Positions 8,594 through 17,990 of a stretch of 64,000 nt of DNA are shown piece after piece (within the stretch, counting starts at the first letter, position 1; the number at the start of each line of letters is the position of its first letter). The stretch lies in contig CAZUYD010000009.1 of the NCBI GenBank assembly GCA_964624825.1, forward strand, positions 3,607 through 67,606, in the 5' to 3' direction. The notes under the pieces were generated by a model. It saw only the letters and a list, made by a program, of their open reading frames with translations, was not told the origin of the DNA and ran no database searches. The position numbers were made by a program, and so were the translations under genes. Origin of the DNA: Enorma sp964624825 (lineage in GTDB: Bacteria; Actinomycetota; Coriobacteriia; Coriobacteriales; Coriobacteriaceae).

Positions 8594-10287
8594 GGTTGGC
8601 TATGCTTGGGATAAAGGGGCACATCGAGGAAGAGGCGCAAGCGGGCGCCGAGAGCTCGCGCGAGCGCGCTCGCGGGGGTCGCACGCATGTGCGGGGACGT
8701 GATCGCCGCGCTGCCGGGGACCATTCCGCGTTGGGGGAGCGGCTCATCGCAGGGGCTCCCGCGCGAATCATGCGTCCGCGCATCATATTCTTTTCTTGTC
8801 TGGGAGCGCTTCTTGCATTCGGCTTGCTCATGGTCTATTCCGCCTCGTCGGTCGAGGCGCTGAGCGAAACGGGGAGCGCGACCTATTATCTGGAGCGCCA
8901 AGCCTTTTTCGTCGCGGTGGGGCTCATCGCGATACTCGCCCTTGCAAACATTCCGCTCGATCTCTTCCGTTCGCAGGCGATGTGGGGCATCTGGTTCGCC
9001 ATGATGCTTCTGCTCGGGGCGGTTTTACTCTTCGGCCAAAATGCGGGCGGTGCCACGCGGTGGATCTCGCTTCCGCTGATCGGCCAGCTCCAGCCCTCCG
9101 AGTTTGCCAAGCCGGTGATCATCCTCATCGTGGCGAAGATCATGCACGAGTACTATGAGGAGCAGTCGATCGAAACGCATATGCTCATCAGGCATCTGGC
9201 TGTCTGCCTTGCGATTCCCGCTGCCGCCCTCATGCTGCAACCCGATACCGGCACGCTCATCATCATCATCGCCTCGGTGTTTGCCATGTGCTATTTCGCG
9301 GGCTTCTCATACAGGCTGCTCATAGGGCTGGTAGCATGCGCTGGCATCGTCGTTCTCATATTCGTGCTCAGCTCGCCGTACCGCATGGCGCGCATCTTCA
9401 CCGCAAGCGACCCGTGGGATGACCCCTATGGCAGCGGGTACCAGGCGACGCGCGCCATCATGGCGTTTGCTTCGGGCGGCCTGTTCGGCCGCGGCATAGG
9501 TAACTCCACCATGAAATACAGCTATCTGCCCGAAGCGCACAACGACTATATTCTCGCCATCATCGGCGAGGAGCTTGGGTTCGTAGGAATGATCATCTTC
9601 TTTGCGGTGTTTGCCCTGTTCATCTATGCGGGCTTCAAGATCGCCTCGCAATCGCCGAGTGTTCAGGGCAGGCTCATCGCATATGGGTGCACCTTCACGA
9701 TTCTCGCGCAGTTTTTGGTGAACGTGCTGGGTATCCTGGGTGTGACGCCCATGACCGGAAAGCCCCTGCCTTTCATCTCCTACGGCGGGTCATCGATGAT
9801 ATCGATGCTCATTATGTGCGGGTTGATGTTTCGCGTATCGCGTGAGAGCAACCCACCGACGGTATATGAAGCGCGTCGCGAAGGCTTCCACGTGGTGCAT
9901 CATGTTCCCAGCGCCCCTGACGCTGCGTTGCCGGTTTCGGGCATCGAGGGCAGCACGGCCGGGACGCCGCATGCTCGCTCCGCACGGCGCGAGTCCGGAG
10001 GCTTTAGCGTGGTCGATGGGGCAAAAGACGCAAGCGCTTCGGGTGCTGCCACCGCGCCGCGCGCCGCGCGCGCGCCACATGATCGCACGGCGCGGCGCAG
10101 GCCGGATGCGCATCGCACAGAGCGGGGCGGCTCGTATGAGCGGGTGAATCTTGGGTCGAGCGCTGCCGACCGGCTGCGAACGGGTGTCGCGCGTTCGAGG
10201 GGCGCGCGCACGCGCCCTGATGCAGATGCGCCGGAGGACGGATACGCGCGCGGCTCGTCATCGAGAGGGGACACCCATGACCGATAA
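8590..10287 (+). CDS. ftsW: Septal peptidoglycan glycosyltransferase FtsW (SEDS family)
   Basis: FtsW polymerises lipid II at the septum with its partner transpeptidase (here the gene at 2583). The core has about ten membrane helices and the SEDS signatures GGATRWISLPLIGQLQPSEFAK, RHL, and EELGFVGMIIFF, GKPLPFISYGGSSM. The predicted protein is long (565 residues): about 60 charged residues precede the first helix and about 150 hydrophilic Ala/Arg/Ser-rich residues follow the last. ATG 8590 overlaps the murD stop; ATG 8770, next to the first helix, is an alternative start. The tail overlaps murG by 11 bases. Confidence 0.93.
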   Translation: MRLAMLGIKGHIEEEAQAGAESSRERARGGRTHVRGRDRRAAGDHSALGERLIAGAPARIMRPRIIFFSCLGALLAFGLLMVYSASSVEALSETGSATYYLERQAFFVAVGLIAILALANIPLDLFRSQAMWGIWFAMMLLLGAVLLFGQNAGGATRWISLPLIGQLQPSEFAKPVIILIVAKIMHEYYEEQSIETHMLIRHLAVCLAIPAAALMLQPDTGTLIIIIASVFAMCYFAGFSYRLLIGLVACAGIVVLIFVLSSPYRMARIFTASDPWDDPYGSGYQATRAIMAFASGGLFGRGIGNSTMKYSYLPEAHNDYILAIIGEELGFVGMIIFFAVFALFIYAGFKIASQSPSVQGRLIAYGCTFTILAQFLVNVLGILGVTPMTGKPLPFISYGGSSMISMLIMCGLMFRVSRESNPPTVYEARREGFHVVHHVPSAPDAALPVSGIEGSTAGTPHARSARRESGGFSVVDGAKDASASGAATAPRAARAPHDRTARRRPDAHRTERGGSYERVNLGSSAADRLRTGVARSRGARTRPDADAPEDGYARGSSSRGDTHDR

Positions 10288-11416
10288 GCTCAAGATTGCC
10301 ATCGCTGCCGGTGGCACGGCGGGACATGTGAACCCTGCGCTCGCGCTGGCCGAGGAGCTGCGCGCGCGCGGCCATTCGGTTCGATTCTTTGGGGAGACGC
10401 GCCGCCTGGAGGGAACGCTCGTTCCTCAGGCGGGGTTCGAGTTCGCTTCCATCCATGCGAGCGGTTTCGATCGCGAACGTCCCTGGACGCTGCTTTCTGC
10501 GCTTGCGCATCTTGGCAAGGAGGCGGGTCGGCTGGTACGCGATTTCCGTGCCGATGCGGCGCGTCGCCCCGATGTGGTCGTCGGGTTTGGCGCCTACGTC
10601 GAGCTCCCGCTCATCCGCGCAGCGGTAAAGCTCGGCATTCCGTATGTGCTCCACGAGCAGAATTCGGTTCCCGGCCTTGCGAACAAGCAGTCCGCGAAGG
10701 CCGCAGCGCTCATCGCGATCGCGCAGCCGGGCGTTGCGGCGGTGTTCGAGAAGTGCGGCGCCTCATCGCAGAAGATCCAGATGACCGGGAACCCGGTGCG
10801 CGCATCGGTGCTGGCGGGTGATCGGGCGCGCGGGCGCGCGCAGCTGGGCGTTCCAGATGATGCTACCCTGTTGGTGGCGTTTGGGGGTTCCCTCGGCGCG
10901 CATCACCTAAACGAGCGACTTTGCTCTTTGAAGGACGACCTTCTTGCCGTCGATGGCGTCTACGTGCTCCATTCGACCGGTGCCGACGATTTCGAGGCGA
11001 CGTGCGCCTCGCTTGCCCTGAACGGCGACGAGGCGGTTCGCTATCGGGTAGAGCCGTATATCGAGAGCATGGGCGATGTGCTGGCTTCGGCTGACCTGGT
11101 GCTCTCGCGCGCCGGGGCTTCGTCGATAGCCGAGATCGCCGCCCGCGCGGTGCCCGCCGTGCTCGTACCCTATCCGTATGCGACGGCCGATCATCAGACG
11201 ACGAATGCGCGCTATCTGGTCGACGCGGGCGCAGCGGTCATGTTTGCCGACAACTCCATCGATTCCCCGGAGTTCGCAGACGCCTTGCTCGGCCTGCTGC
11301 GCGACGCGCGCCGGCGCGATGAGATGCGTGCCGCCGCGCGCGACTTGGGGCAAGACCGTGCGGCGCAGTGCCTCGCCGATGCCGTCTGCACGGTGGCAAT
11401 GCAACATCGGGTGTGA
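10277..11416 (+). CDS. murG: UDP-GlcNAc--lipid I N-acetylglucosaminyltransferase
   Basis: MurG adds GlcNAc to lipid I to give lipid II on the cytoplasmic membrane face. The 379-residue GT-B protein opens with AAGGTAGHVNPALALA, the family's first G-loop, and contains HEQNSVPGLANK, TGNPVR, GGSLGAHHLN and LSRAGASSIAEIAA, the donor-binding helix region. ATG 10277 has GAGAGGGG 6 bases upstream and overlaps the ftsW end. Confidence 0.95.
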   Translation: MTDKLKIAIAAGGTAGHVNPALALAEELRARGHSVRFFGETRRLEGTLVPQAGFEFASIHASGFDRERPWTLLSALAHLGKEAGRLVRDFRADAARRPDVVVGFGAYVELPLIRAAVKLGIPYVLHEQNSVPGLANKQSAKAAALIAIAQPGVAAVFEKCGASSQKIQMTGNPVRASVLAGDRARGRAQLGVPDDATLLVAFGGSLGAHHLNERLCSLKDDLLAVDGVYVLHSTGADDFEATCASLALNGDEAVRYRVEPYIESMGDVLASADLVLSRAGASSIAEIAARAVPAVLVPYPYATADHQTTNARYLVDAGAAVMFADNSIDSPEFADALLGLLRDARRRDEMRAAARDLGQDRAAQCLADAVCTVAMQHRV

Positions 11417-11475
11417 AATTACCACGGTTGCGTTCGTCGGACCGTGTCGGGTTCGTGCACGTCACCGTATTGCAG

Positions 11476-11481
11476 TACAAT
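11476..11481 (+). promoter_or_regulatory. Possible -10 element before murC
   Basis: TACAAT sits 45 bases before murC, in the 109-base gap after murG, in the same GTACAATT context as the element before murF. The -35 region (TTCGTG at about 11452) is poor. An internal promoter is plausible but not shown. Confidence 0.3.
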
Positions 11482-11525
11482 TTACAGTTCGAATGGCACC
11501 TGCGATTAAGGGAGCGTCTTGCATC

Positions 11526-12935
11526 ATGACCGATTCTCCGAAGGTCTCGCCCTCGACGAGCGTTCATTTCATCGGCGTCGGCGGTGCCGGCATGAGCGGC
11601 ATCGCGCTGGTATTGCATGAGCGGGGCTATGCGGTGAGCGGGTCTGATCTCAAGACATCCCGCTATATCCGCCAGCTTGCTCGCGCGGGCGTGGACATAC
11701 ATATTGGGCATGACGCCGCCACCATCGATGCGGTCGAGCCAGACATCGTCGTGGTTTCGACCGCCATCCCCGAATCGAACCCCGAGTTGGTTCGGGCGCG
11801 CGAGCTCGGCATCCCCGTCTGGCCGCGCGCCAAGATGCTCTCAGAGCTCGGGCGTGGCTATACCACGGTCGCCGTTGCCGGCACGCATGGCAAAACGACG
11901 ACCTCGTCCATGGTCGCCACGATGCTCGATCGCATGGGACTCGATCCGAGCTTTCTCATCGGCGGTATCGTCGAGGGATACGACACCAACGGCAGAAACG
12001 GCCAAGGGCGCCATTTCGTCGCCGAGGCCGATGAGTCGGATAGCTCATTTTTGTATCTCGACCCCGATGTGGTCGTGGTGACGAACGTCGAGGCCGACCA
12101 CCTCGACCATTATTCCTCGCTTGCCGAAATCGAGGAGACGTTCGTCCAGTTCATGGGGCTCGTGGGCGAAGCGGGTACGATTGTCGTGTGCGGAGACGAC
12201 CCGCATCTAGCCGAGCTTGCGCGCTCGACCGGACGCTCCGTCATAACCTATGGCTCAAGCGAGGCAAACGATGTGCGATGCGAACCCCATGTCGGCGCCG
12301 GCGCGGCCGAGGGGCGCTGCACCGTGCGCTTTCCCGAGGGCGGTCTCTATGAGGTCTCCATCAAGAGCAATCCCGGCACGCACAACCTGTTGAACGCGAC
12401 CGCGGCGCTGGTCGTCGCGAACGTGCTCGGCCTCGATTTGTCCACGGCCGCCACGGCGCTCTCATCGTTTGCCGGCGTGCGCCGGCGCTTCACGCATGTG
12501 GGCGATGTCGACGGCATCTCCGTCGTCGACGATTACGGGCATCACCCGACCGAGATTCGGGCGACGCTTGCCGCCGCGCAGCAGCTCGGCTTCAAGCACG
12601 TCGATGTGGTGTTCCAGCCGCATCGGTATTCGCGCCTCCAGGCGCTGGCGGACGACTTCGCCGACGCCTTCGCCAATGCCGACCGGCTCATCCTCATCGA
12701 CGTGTTCTCGGCAGGCGAGATGCCCATCCCCGGCGTCACGAGCAAGACGCTCGCCGATATCGTGCGGGCGCATCATCCGGGCAAAGAGGTTTGGTACGTT
12801 TCCGATCGCATGCGGCTGCTCAAAGAGCTTTCGAGCATTGCCCAGCCCGGCGATCTGCTCATCACCATGGGCGCCGGTGACGTGACCAACGTAGGTCCAG
12901 AGTTCATCGAGTACCTGTCTCACAAGGACGCGTGA
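11526..12935 (+). CDS. murC: UDP-N-acetylmuramate--L-alanine ligase
   Basis: MurC joins L-Ala to UDP-MurNAc, the first step of stem-peptide assembly. The 469-residue protein has the N-terminal FIGVGGAGMSGIA loop for UDP-MurNAc, the ATP loop VAGTHGKTTTSS at about residues 118-129, EADESDSSFLYLDP, TNVEADHLDHY, and VVDDYGHHPTEI plus FQPHRYSR in the C-terminal domain, which are MurC-specific. ATG 11526 follows AAGGGAG at 11508-11514. It runs into murB after 7 bases. Confidence 0.95.
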   Translation: MTDSPKVSPSTSVHFIGVGGAGMSGIALVLHERGYAVSGSDLKTSRYIRQLARAGVDIHIGHDAATIDAVEPDIVVVSTAIPESNPELVRARELGIPVWPRAKMLSELGRGYTTVAVAGTHGKTTTSSMVATMLDRMGLDPSFLIGGIVEGYDTNGRNGQGRHFVAEADESDSSFLYLDPDVVVVTNVEADHLDHYSSLAEIEETFVQFMGLVGEAGTIVVCGDDPHLAELARSTGRSVITYGSSEANDVRCEPHVGAGAAEGRCTVRFPEGGLYEVSIKSNPGTHNLLNATAALVVANVLGLDLSTAATALSSFAGVRRRFTHVGDVDGISVVDDYGHHPTEIRATLAAAQQLGFKHVDVVFQPHRYSRLQALADDFADAFANADRLILIDVFSAGEMPIPGVTSKTLADIVRAHHPGKEVWYVSDRMRLLKELSSIAQPGDLLITMGAGDVTNVGPEFIEYLSHKDA

Positions 12936-12942
12936 GCGGGGC

Positions 12943-13863
12943 ATGGGCCTTTTCAACGTGGTGATGTCCCTTTCGGGGGCGATCGACACCGACCTGATCG
13001 AAAACGAGAAGCTTGCGCGCCACACGAGTTATCGCATCGGTGGGCCTGCGGCGCTTTTCGTGACCTGCCATAGCTATCACGCGCTGCGTCGAGCGGTCGA
13101 GGAGCTTACCCAAGAGCAGGTTCCCTGGGTGGTGCTCGGTCGCGGCTCGAACGTGCTCGTCTCGGACGATGGATATGCGGGCGCGGTGCTCACGCTGGGG
13201 CGTGAGTTCTCGCGCTCGGTGCTTGCCGACGACGGCTGCACGCTCACCGTGGGCGCGGGTACGATTCTGACGCGGCTGGTGAACGACGTGTACGCCCAGG
13301 GTCTTTCCGGCCTTGAGTTCGCCGTCGGCATTCCCGGCACGCTGGGCGGCGCGCTCTCCATGGATGCGGGCACGCGCACTGAGTGGATCGGATCGCTTGT
13401 CGAGGATGTCGTCACCTATAAACCGGGCGCGGGCATGGTGCACTACGGCGCGGGCGAGATCGAATGGGGATACCGAACCTGCAGCCTTCCGCGTGACGAG
13501 ATCATTCTCGAGGCGACGCTCAAACTCGTGCCGGGCTCTAAATCTGACATTCGTGCCAAAATGGAGCGCTTTCTTGCGCGGCGCCGTCGAACGCAGCCGC
13601 TGGGGAGCGCGTCTTGCGGATCGGTCTTTCGCAACCCGCCCGATCGAAGCGTGGGTTCGATGATAGAGGACTGTGGTTTGAAGGGTTTTTCTGTGGGAGG
13701 CGCCGAGGTCTCGAACGTTCACGCTAATTTTATCGTGAACACGGGAACCGCAAGGGCATCTGATGTCGTTGCGGTAATACGCGAAGTGTACGGAAAGGTT
13801 CATGAGGCATATGGCGTCGAACTCCAAACGGAAGTCAAATTCCTCGGCTTCTCGCGCGCCTAA
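12943..13863 (+). CDS. murB: UDP-N-acetylenolpyruvoylglucosamine reductase
   Basis: MurB is the FAD enzyme that reduces UDP-GlcNAc-enolpyruvate to UDP-MurNAc with NADPH. The 306-residue protein shows the FAD-binding LGRGSNVLVSDDG, the GIPGTLGGALSMDAG loop, the catalytic serine motif SCGSVFRNP, and GLKGFSVGGAEVS followed by HANFIVN near the C-terminus. Length and motif order fit the family. Its 3' end overlaps the ftsQ start by 62 bases. Confidence 0.95.
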   Translation: MGLFNVVMSLSGAIDTDLIENEKLARHTSYRIGGPAALFVTCHSYHALRRAVEELTQEQVPWVVLGRGSNVLVSDDGYAGAVLTLGREFSRSVLADDGCTLTVGAGTILTRLVNDVYAQGLSGLEFAVGIPGTLGGALSMDAGTRTEWIGSLVEDVVTYKPGAGMVHYGAGEIEWGYRTCSLPRDEIILEATLKLVPGSKSDIRAKMERFLARRRRTQPLGSASCGSVFRNPPDRSVGSMIEDCGLKGFSVGGAEVSNVHANFIVNTGTARASDVVAVIREVYGKVHEAYGVELQTEVKFLGFSRA

Positions 13864-15471
13864 GCCGACGTTTCGCCGTGCATCAGCGGCCGGCCCACGC
13901 TCCTCAACACATGGATCTTCCGCGCGCTCGTCGCGCAATTCGTCGCTTGGCTCGCCGCGATCCTCTGCCGCGGGTTCCGCTATCGCGCGGCGCACGCATT
14001 CGAGCCCGAAGACGACCGCTGTTTCGATAAAGCGCGCCCCGGCGCGCCGCACGCCAACCTCGAAGCCCTCACGCGGCGCGGCGTCGATGCCGCAGCAGGT
14101 GAATGGTTCTCCCGCGAGGGGTCGATTGACGCTCGGGGCACCCGAGAAGCGCCGGCAGGTTGCGAAGCGAGATATGCGACACGCCGCGGCGTCCACAGGT
14201 CATGTCGTCGCGCGCACGTCGCTGGCTACCCAGCGCGATTATCGCACCGCCGCGCAGCGCACGGCGGATGCAAAGCGCTTGCGAACCGCGCGTGGTGCAG
14301 CCGCAACCCATGGCGGCACCCTAGGGGATCGGGAGAAGCGCAAGGGGTTTGCCGGCATCGGTGCGGCGATGGGATCGATCGCATCCCATGCGCTGCTCAC
14401 GCGGGTGCTGGCGCTCGTTGCGGTGCTGGCGCTCGTTGCGGTTGTCGCCGGGGTGGTCGTGACGAACTTGCCGATCTTCACCGTCACGAAGGTCGTCGTC
14501 AACGGGAGCGAGCACATCACGCAAGAGGCGGCGGAGAGCTTGGTGGACGTGTCGTCCGATGCGACGCTTTTCAATATCGATTCGGATGCGATCGAGCAAT
14601 CGCTCAAGAAGAACCCCTGGGTTGAAAGCGTGTCGATCGAGCTGCAGTTCCCCCATACGGTGGTGATCACGCCGGTGGAATATGAAGAGGCGGCGATCGT
14701 CTATATCTCCTCAAGCAATGTCGCGTGGGTGATCGCTTCGGACGGGACGTGGATCGCGCCCGTCTCGCTTTCGGTCACGGTCGATGCGGACGGCAACATC
14801 GTGTCGTCGACCGATACGTCGGATTCCGATGACGCTTCTGCTGATACAGATGCGCAGGATGGCGACAGCGCATCCGACACCGCGGACACCGACGACGCAT
14901 CGACGGACTCCGCCGCCGACGATGCCGACTCCACCGACGACGATNNNNNNNNNNNNNNNNNNNNNNNNNNNNNNNNNNNNNNNNNNNNNNNNNNNNNNNN
15001 NNNNNNNNNNNNNNNNNNNNNNNNNNNNNNNNNNNNNNNNNNNNCGACGACGATACCGATTCCACCGATGATGCCGACGACGCGGACGATGAATCGCAGA
15101 CTCTCTCGGGCATTAATGCAGCGATCGCCATCGCACGGCAGGACGGGGCGGTGGTGTTCACCGATTTGCCCGCCGATGTGGAGCCTTCGAGCGGCACCGC
15201 CACCACGTCCGAGGTCGTCCTCGCGTGTTTGGAATACGTGTCGGGGTTCTCCGATGAGTTCCTGGAGCAGATCGAGGAGTTCTCGCTCGAGTCGATCGAG
15301 GCGATCACCATCAACCTCGATTCTGGGGTCGAGGTTGCGCTGGGCGAACCCGACGACATCTCACTTAAGGAGCGCGTGGTGACCGCGTTGCTCGAACAGG
15401 AAACCGGCGTGAGCTACATTGATGTTCGCGACGCGAGCAACCCAACGTTCAGAGCCGTGTCGACCACATGA
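13802..15471 (+). CDS. ftsQ: Division protein FtsQ, interrupted by an assembly gap
   Basis: Bitopic divisome protein. A Ser/Arg-rich cytoplasmic region of about 195 residues leads to one membrane helix (VLALVAVLALVAVVAGVVV), then a POTRA domain (TKVVVNGSEHITQEAAESL to EYEEAAIVYI). The C-terminal beta domain follows an Asp/Ser/Thr-rich insertion that contains 100 Ns at 14945-15044. The frame before the gap ends exactly at 14944, but the FtsQ-like C-terminus (VFTDLPADVEPSS to RAVSTT) is read from 15046, so the two halves match only if the true gap is 2 modulo 3 bases; 100 is therefore a placeholder length. Start 13802 lies just after GGAAAGG; 13811 is possible. Confidence 0.85.
14945..15044. 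other. Assembly gap of 100 Ns
   Basis: Exactly 100 undetermined bases inside ftsQ, flanked on both sides by GAC/GAT/TCC/ACC-rich repeats that code Asp/Ser/Thr runs. The repeat probably broke the assembly; the real length is unknown. Confidence 0.98.
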
Positions 15472-15597
15472 TCGCGTATATGCCCGATGAGCACGATGAC
15501 CTGCAAAAATGTGTGTCCTTCACATTTTATCAACGTTAGATTTGACTCAACCGCGCATTTTATGCAAAGATAACCCGATTTACCTCGACGTTTAATA

Positions 15598-15613
15598 TTA
15601 ACTTGAACGTTAA
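15598..15613. promoter_or_regulatory. Palindromic site upstream of ftsZ
   Basis: TTAACTTGAACGTTAA is an inverted repeat with perfect TTAAC/GTTAA arms, 36 bases before the ftsZ start, and nearly repeats the site at 277-292 before mraZ. Placement suits a MerR-type regulator such as FtsR, which is known to control ftsZ in actinobacteria; that identity is inferred. A TTGACT at 15542-15547 could be a -35 element, but no well-spaced -10 is evident. Confidence 0.5.
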
Positions 15614-15649
15614 CGTTTGAACGGCCGCAGTCCAAATCGGAGGATCCGT

Positions 15650-16780
15650 ATGCATGAGAGCGAGATCAGCAATTACCTTGCCGTCATCAAGGTGGTAGGC
15701 GTCGGCGGCGGCGGGACGAACGCTGTCAACCGCATGATCGAGGAGGGTATTCGCGGCGTTGAGTTTGTGGCCATCAACACCGATGCGCAGGCGCTCGCAA
15801 TCTCCGATGCCGATATCAAGGTGCATATCGGTACCGATTTGACGCGCGGTTTGGGTGCCGGCGCGAACCCAGAGATCGGCCGCAAGGCTGCTGATGAGAG
15901 CCGCGATGATATCCACGAGGCGCTTGAGGGCGCTGACATGGTGTTTATCACCGCGGGCGAGGGCGGTGGCACGGGCACCGGTGCCGCTCCGATCGTGGCC
16001 GATATCGCCATGAACGACATCAACGCGCTGACGGTTGCCGTCGTGACGAAGCCGTTCACCTTCGAGGGGCGTAAGCGCAAGGCAAGTGCCGAAGAGGGCA
16101 TTCGCACGCTTTCCGAGTGCGTCGATACCATGATCGTCATCCCCAACGATCGCCTGCTCGATATCGCCGAGAAGAAGACCACCATGCTCGAGGCCTTTGC
16201 TACCGCTGACGGCGTGCTTTCGCAAGGCACCCAGGGCATCACCGACCTCATCACGGTGCCGGGCATCATCAACCTCGACTTCGCGGACGTGAAGACCATC
16301 ATGAAGCAGGCGGGCACCGCCATGATGGGCATCGGTACGGCTTCTGGCGACAACCGCGCCGTGGACGCCGCGCAGGAGGCGATCTCGAGCCGCCTGCTCG
16401 AGAGTTCCATCGACGGCGCGACGCGCGTGCTGCTCTCCATTGCGGGCAGCAAGGATCTGGGTATCCAAGAGATCAACGACGCCGCCGACCTGGTGGCGAA
16501 TGCGGTCGATCCCGATGCGAACATCATTTTCGGTACCGTGGTGGACGAGTCGCTCGGCGACCAGGTGCGCATCACCGTCATCGCGACGGGCTTCTCGGAT
16601 GCGAACGTGAACCGTCAAGACGAGCTGTTCGCCGCGAGCAACGCGAAGTCATCCGATTCGTCCTCGTCTGCGCGCTCCAGCTCGACTGCCTCGACGCGGA
16701 ACATCGGCGGAACCGAGGTTCCCAACTTCGGTAACGACCAGTTCGAGCTGCCCGACTTCTTAAAGCGCGGGAACTTCTAA
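15650..16780 (+). CDS. ftsZ: Cell division protein FtsZ
   Basis: The tubulin-like GTPase that forms the Z-ring. The 376-residue protein has KVVGVGGGGTNAVNRM at the N-terminus, the tubulin signature GGGTGTGAAP, TKPFTFEGRKR, NDRLL and the T7-loop NLDFADVK. A Ser-rich linker leads to a C-terminal peptide ending LPDFLKRGNF, the part that binds SepF. ATG 15650 follows GGAGGA at 15639-15644. The 178-base gap upstream with its own palindromic site indicates separate control from the mur genes. Confidence 0.97.
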   Translation: MHESEISNYLAVIKVVGVGGGGTNAVNRMIEEGIRGVEFVAINTDAQALAISDADIKVHIGTDLTRGLGAGANPEIGRKAADESRDDIHEALEGADMVFITAGEGGGTGTGAAPIVADIAMNDINALTVAVVTKPFTFEGRKRKASAEEGIRTLSECVDTMIVIPNDRLLDIAEKKTTMLEAFATADGVLSQGTQGITDLITVPGIINLDFADVKTIMKQAGTAMMGIGTASGDNRAVDAAQEAISSRLLESSIDGATRVLLSIAGSKDLGIQEINDAADLVANAVDPDANIIFGTVVDESLGDQVRITVIATGFSDANVNRQDELFAASNAKSSDSSSSARSSSTASTRNIGGTEVPNFGNDQFELPDFLKRGNF

Positions 16781-17160
16781 GAAGTGCGGTCTTCGCATCC
16801 GCTGCACTCGATGTATCGTCGGCATCGTGCTAGGTGGACGGTCGGCGTTGCTGGCCTGATGCGCGCGGAGTCGCTTGGCTCCCAGGCGGCGCGTTCGTAT
16901 TGCGGGAGGGCGGCACCCATGCGCCTGGATGATTCCCATTAAGGCGGGAAGGCGGCATATCTTCAGGAAGCGCCGCCGTACCGCTCGGGCGTTTGAGCCA
17001 AGAATGCGCGCGTGCCCGCGCGCTTTGCGTGTGAGGCGCGTCTCTTGCAGAGCTCGCCGTAAAGCGCGGCATGTTGGTAGAACTGCGCGTCAGAACACCT
17101 GCTGCTGTTCGGGCGGTGCGCATGCGACGCATGCCAGCAAGGAAACGAGGTGGTTTCATC
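16781..17160. other. Non-coding stretch between ftsZ and pgeF
   Basis: A 380-base GC-rich gap without a supported gene. No hairpin followed by a T-run and no clear promoter was seen. Short open frames on both strands show no recognisable product. Confidence 0.5.
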
Positions 17161-17952
17161 ATGGGGCGACCACTCGATCGCATTACACGCAATGGCGTGA
17201 CCATGGTTGGAAATCTGGATGGCGGCATCTCGTTTGGCTTCACGGAGCGAACCGGCGGCGTGTCGCATCCGCCGTATGCCTCGCTGAACCTGGGATCGCA
17301 TGTGGGCGATGATCCAGCGGCGGTTGCGGAAAATCGTGCGCGGGTGCTCAAGACGCTAGATGCAACAGCATATGCAAATCAGCTTCTCGTACCCAATCAG
17401 GTGCATGGAGACCATGTCGCCGTGGTCGCGCACGCAGACCCAGGTACGCTCGCAGGGATTCGGGCGGAGCTTGCACGCGGCACGGACGCCATCGTATGTA
17501 CGGTGCCGAATGTTCCGGTGATGCTGTGCTATGCCGATTGCGTTCCCGTGATCCTTGTCACCTCGCATGGCTTCGCGGTGGTGCATTCGGGTTGGAAGGG
17601 AACGTATGCGCGAATCGCGGCGAAGGCGGCGCGCATGCTGATGGAGCAGACGGGTTGCGCCGCGCACCAGGTCGAGGCGTGGATAGGCCCGCATATTCTT
17701 GGCGATGAGTACGAGGTATCGGAGGAGCTTATCGCGCGCTTTCGCGCTCGCTTTGGCGATGTGAGCCCCGCGGGGTCGCGCCTGCTCGATCTCTCTCATG
17801 CGATCTCGCTGGCGCTGGTCGATGCCGGCGTACCCGCGGCGAATATCTGCGACACGCAGCTCTCGACGATACGGGAGAACGATCGGTTCTATTCCTATCG
17901 TGCCGAGGGCAGGGTATGCGGCCGCCATGCCGCAGTGGCCATGCTGCGCTAA
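17161..17952 (+). CDS. pgeF: Purine nucleoside phosphorylase/laccase-domain protein (YfiH/PgeF family)
   Basis: A 263-residue DUF152/multicopper-oxidase-like protein. Family signatures are FGFTERTGGVSHPPYASLNLG near the N-terminus, QVHGDHV, CYADCVPV with the metal Cys, HSGWKGT with the metal His, and AWIGPHI. Homologues have adenosine deaminase and phosphorylase activities, and PgeF removes misincorporated L-Ser from muropeptide precursors, which suits its usual place beside dcw genes. ATG 17161 has a GAGGTGG ribosome site; the longer in-frame version adds a basic stretch not seen in homologues. Confidence 0.9.
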   Translation: MGRPLDRITRNGVTMVGNLDGGISFGFTERTGGVSHPPYASLNLGSHVGDDPAAVAENRARVLKTLDATAYANQLLVPNQVHGDHVAVVAHADPGTLAGIRAELARGTDAIVCTVPNVPVMLCYADCVPVILVTSHGFAVVHSGWKGTYARIAAKAARMLMEQTGCAAHQVEAWIGPHILGDEYEVSEELIARFRARFGDVSPAGSRLLDLSHAISLALVDAGVPAANICDTQLSTIRENDRFYSYRAEGRVCGRHAAVAMLR

Positions 17953-17990
17953 CATGGGTTGTGAATCGATGGTGGTAAGAGGGTGTGCCG

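Noticed and set aside
14820..15110. CRISPR-like or other DNA repeat array
   Set aside because: The repeats are short GAC/GAT/TCC/ACC codons of an Asp/Ser/Thr protein linker, not regular repeat-spacer units.
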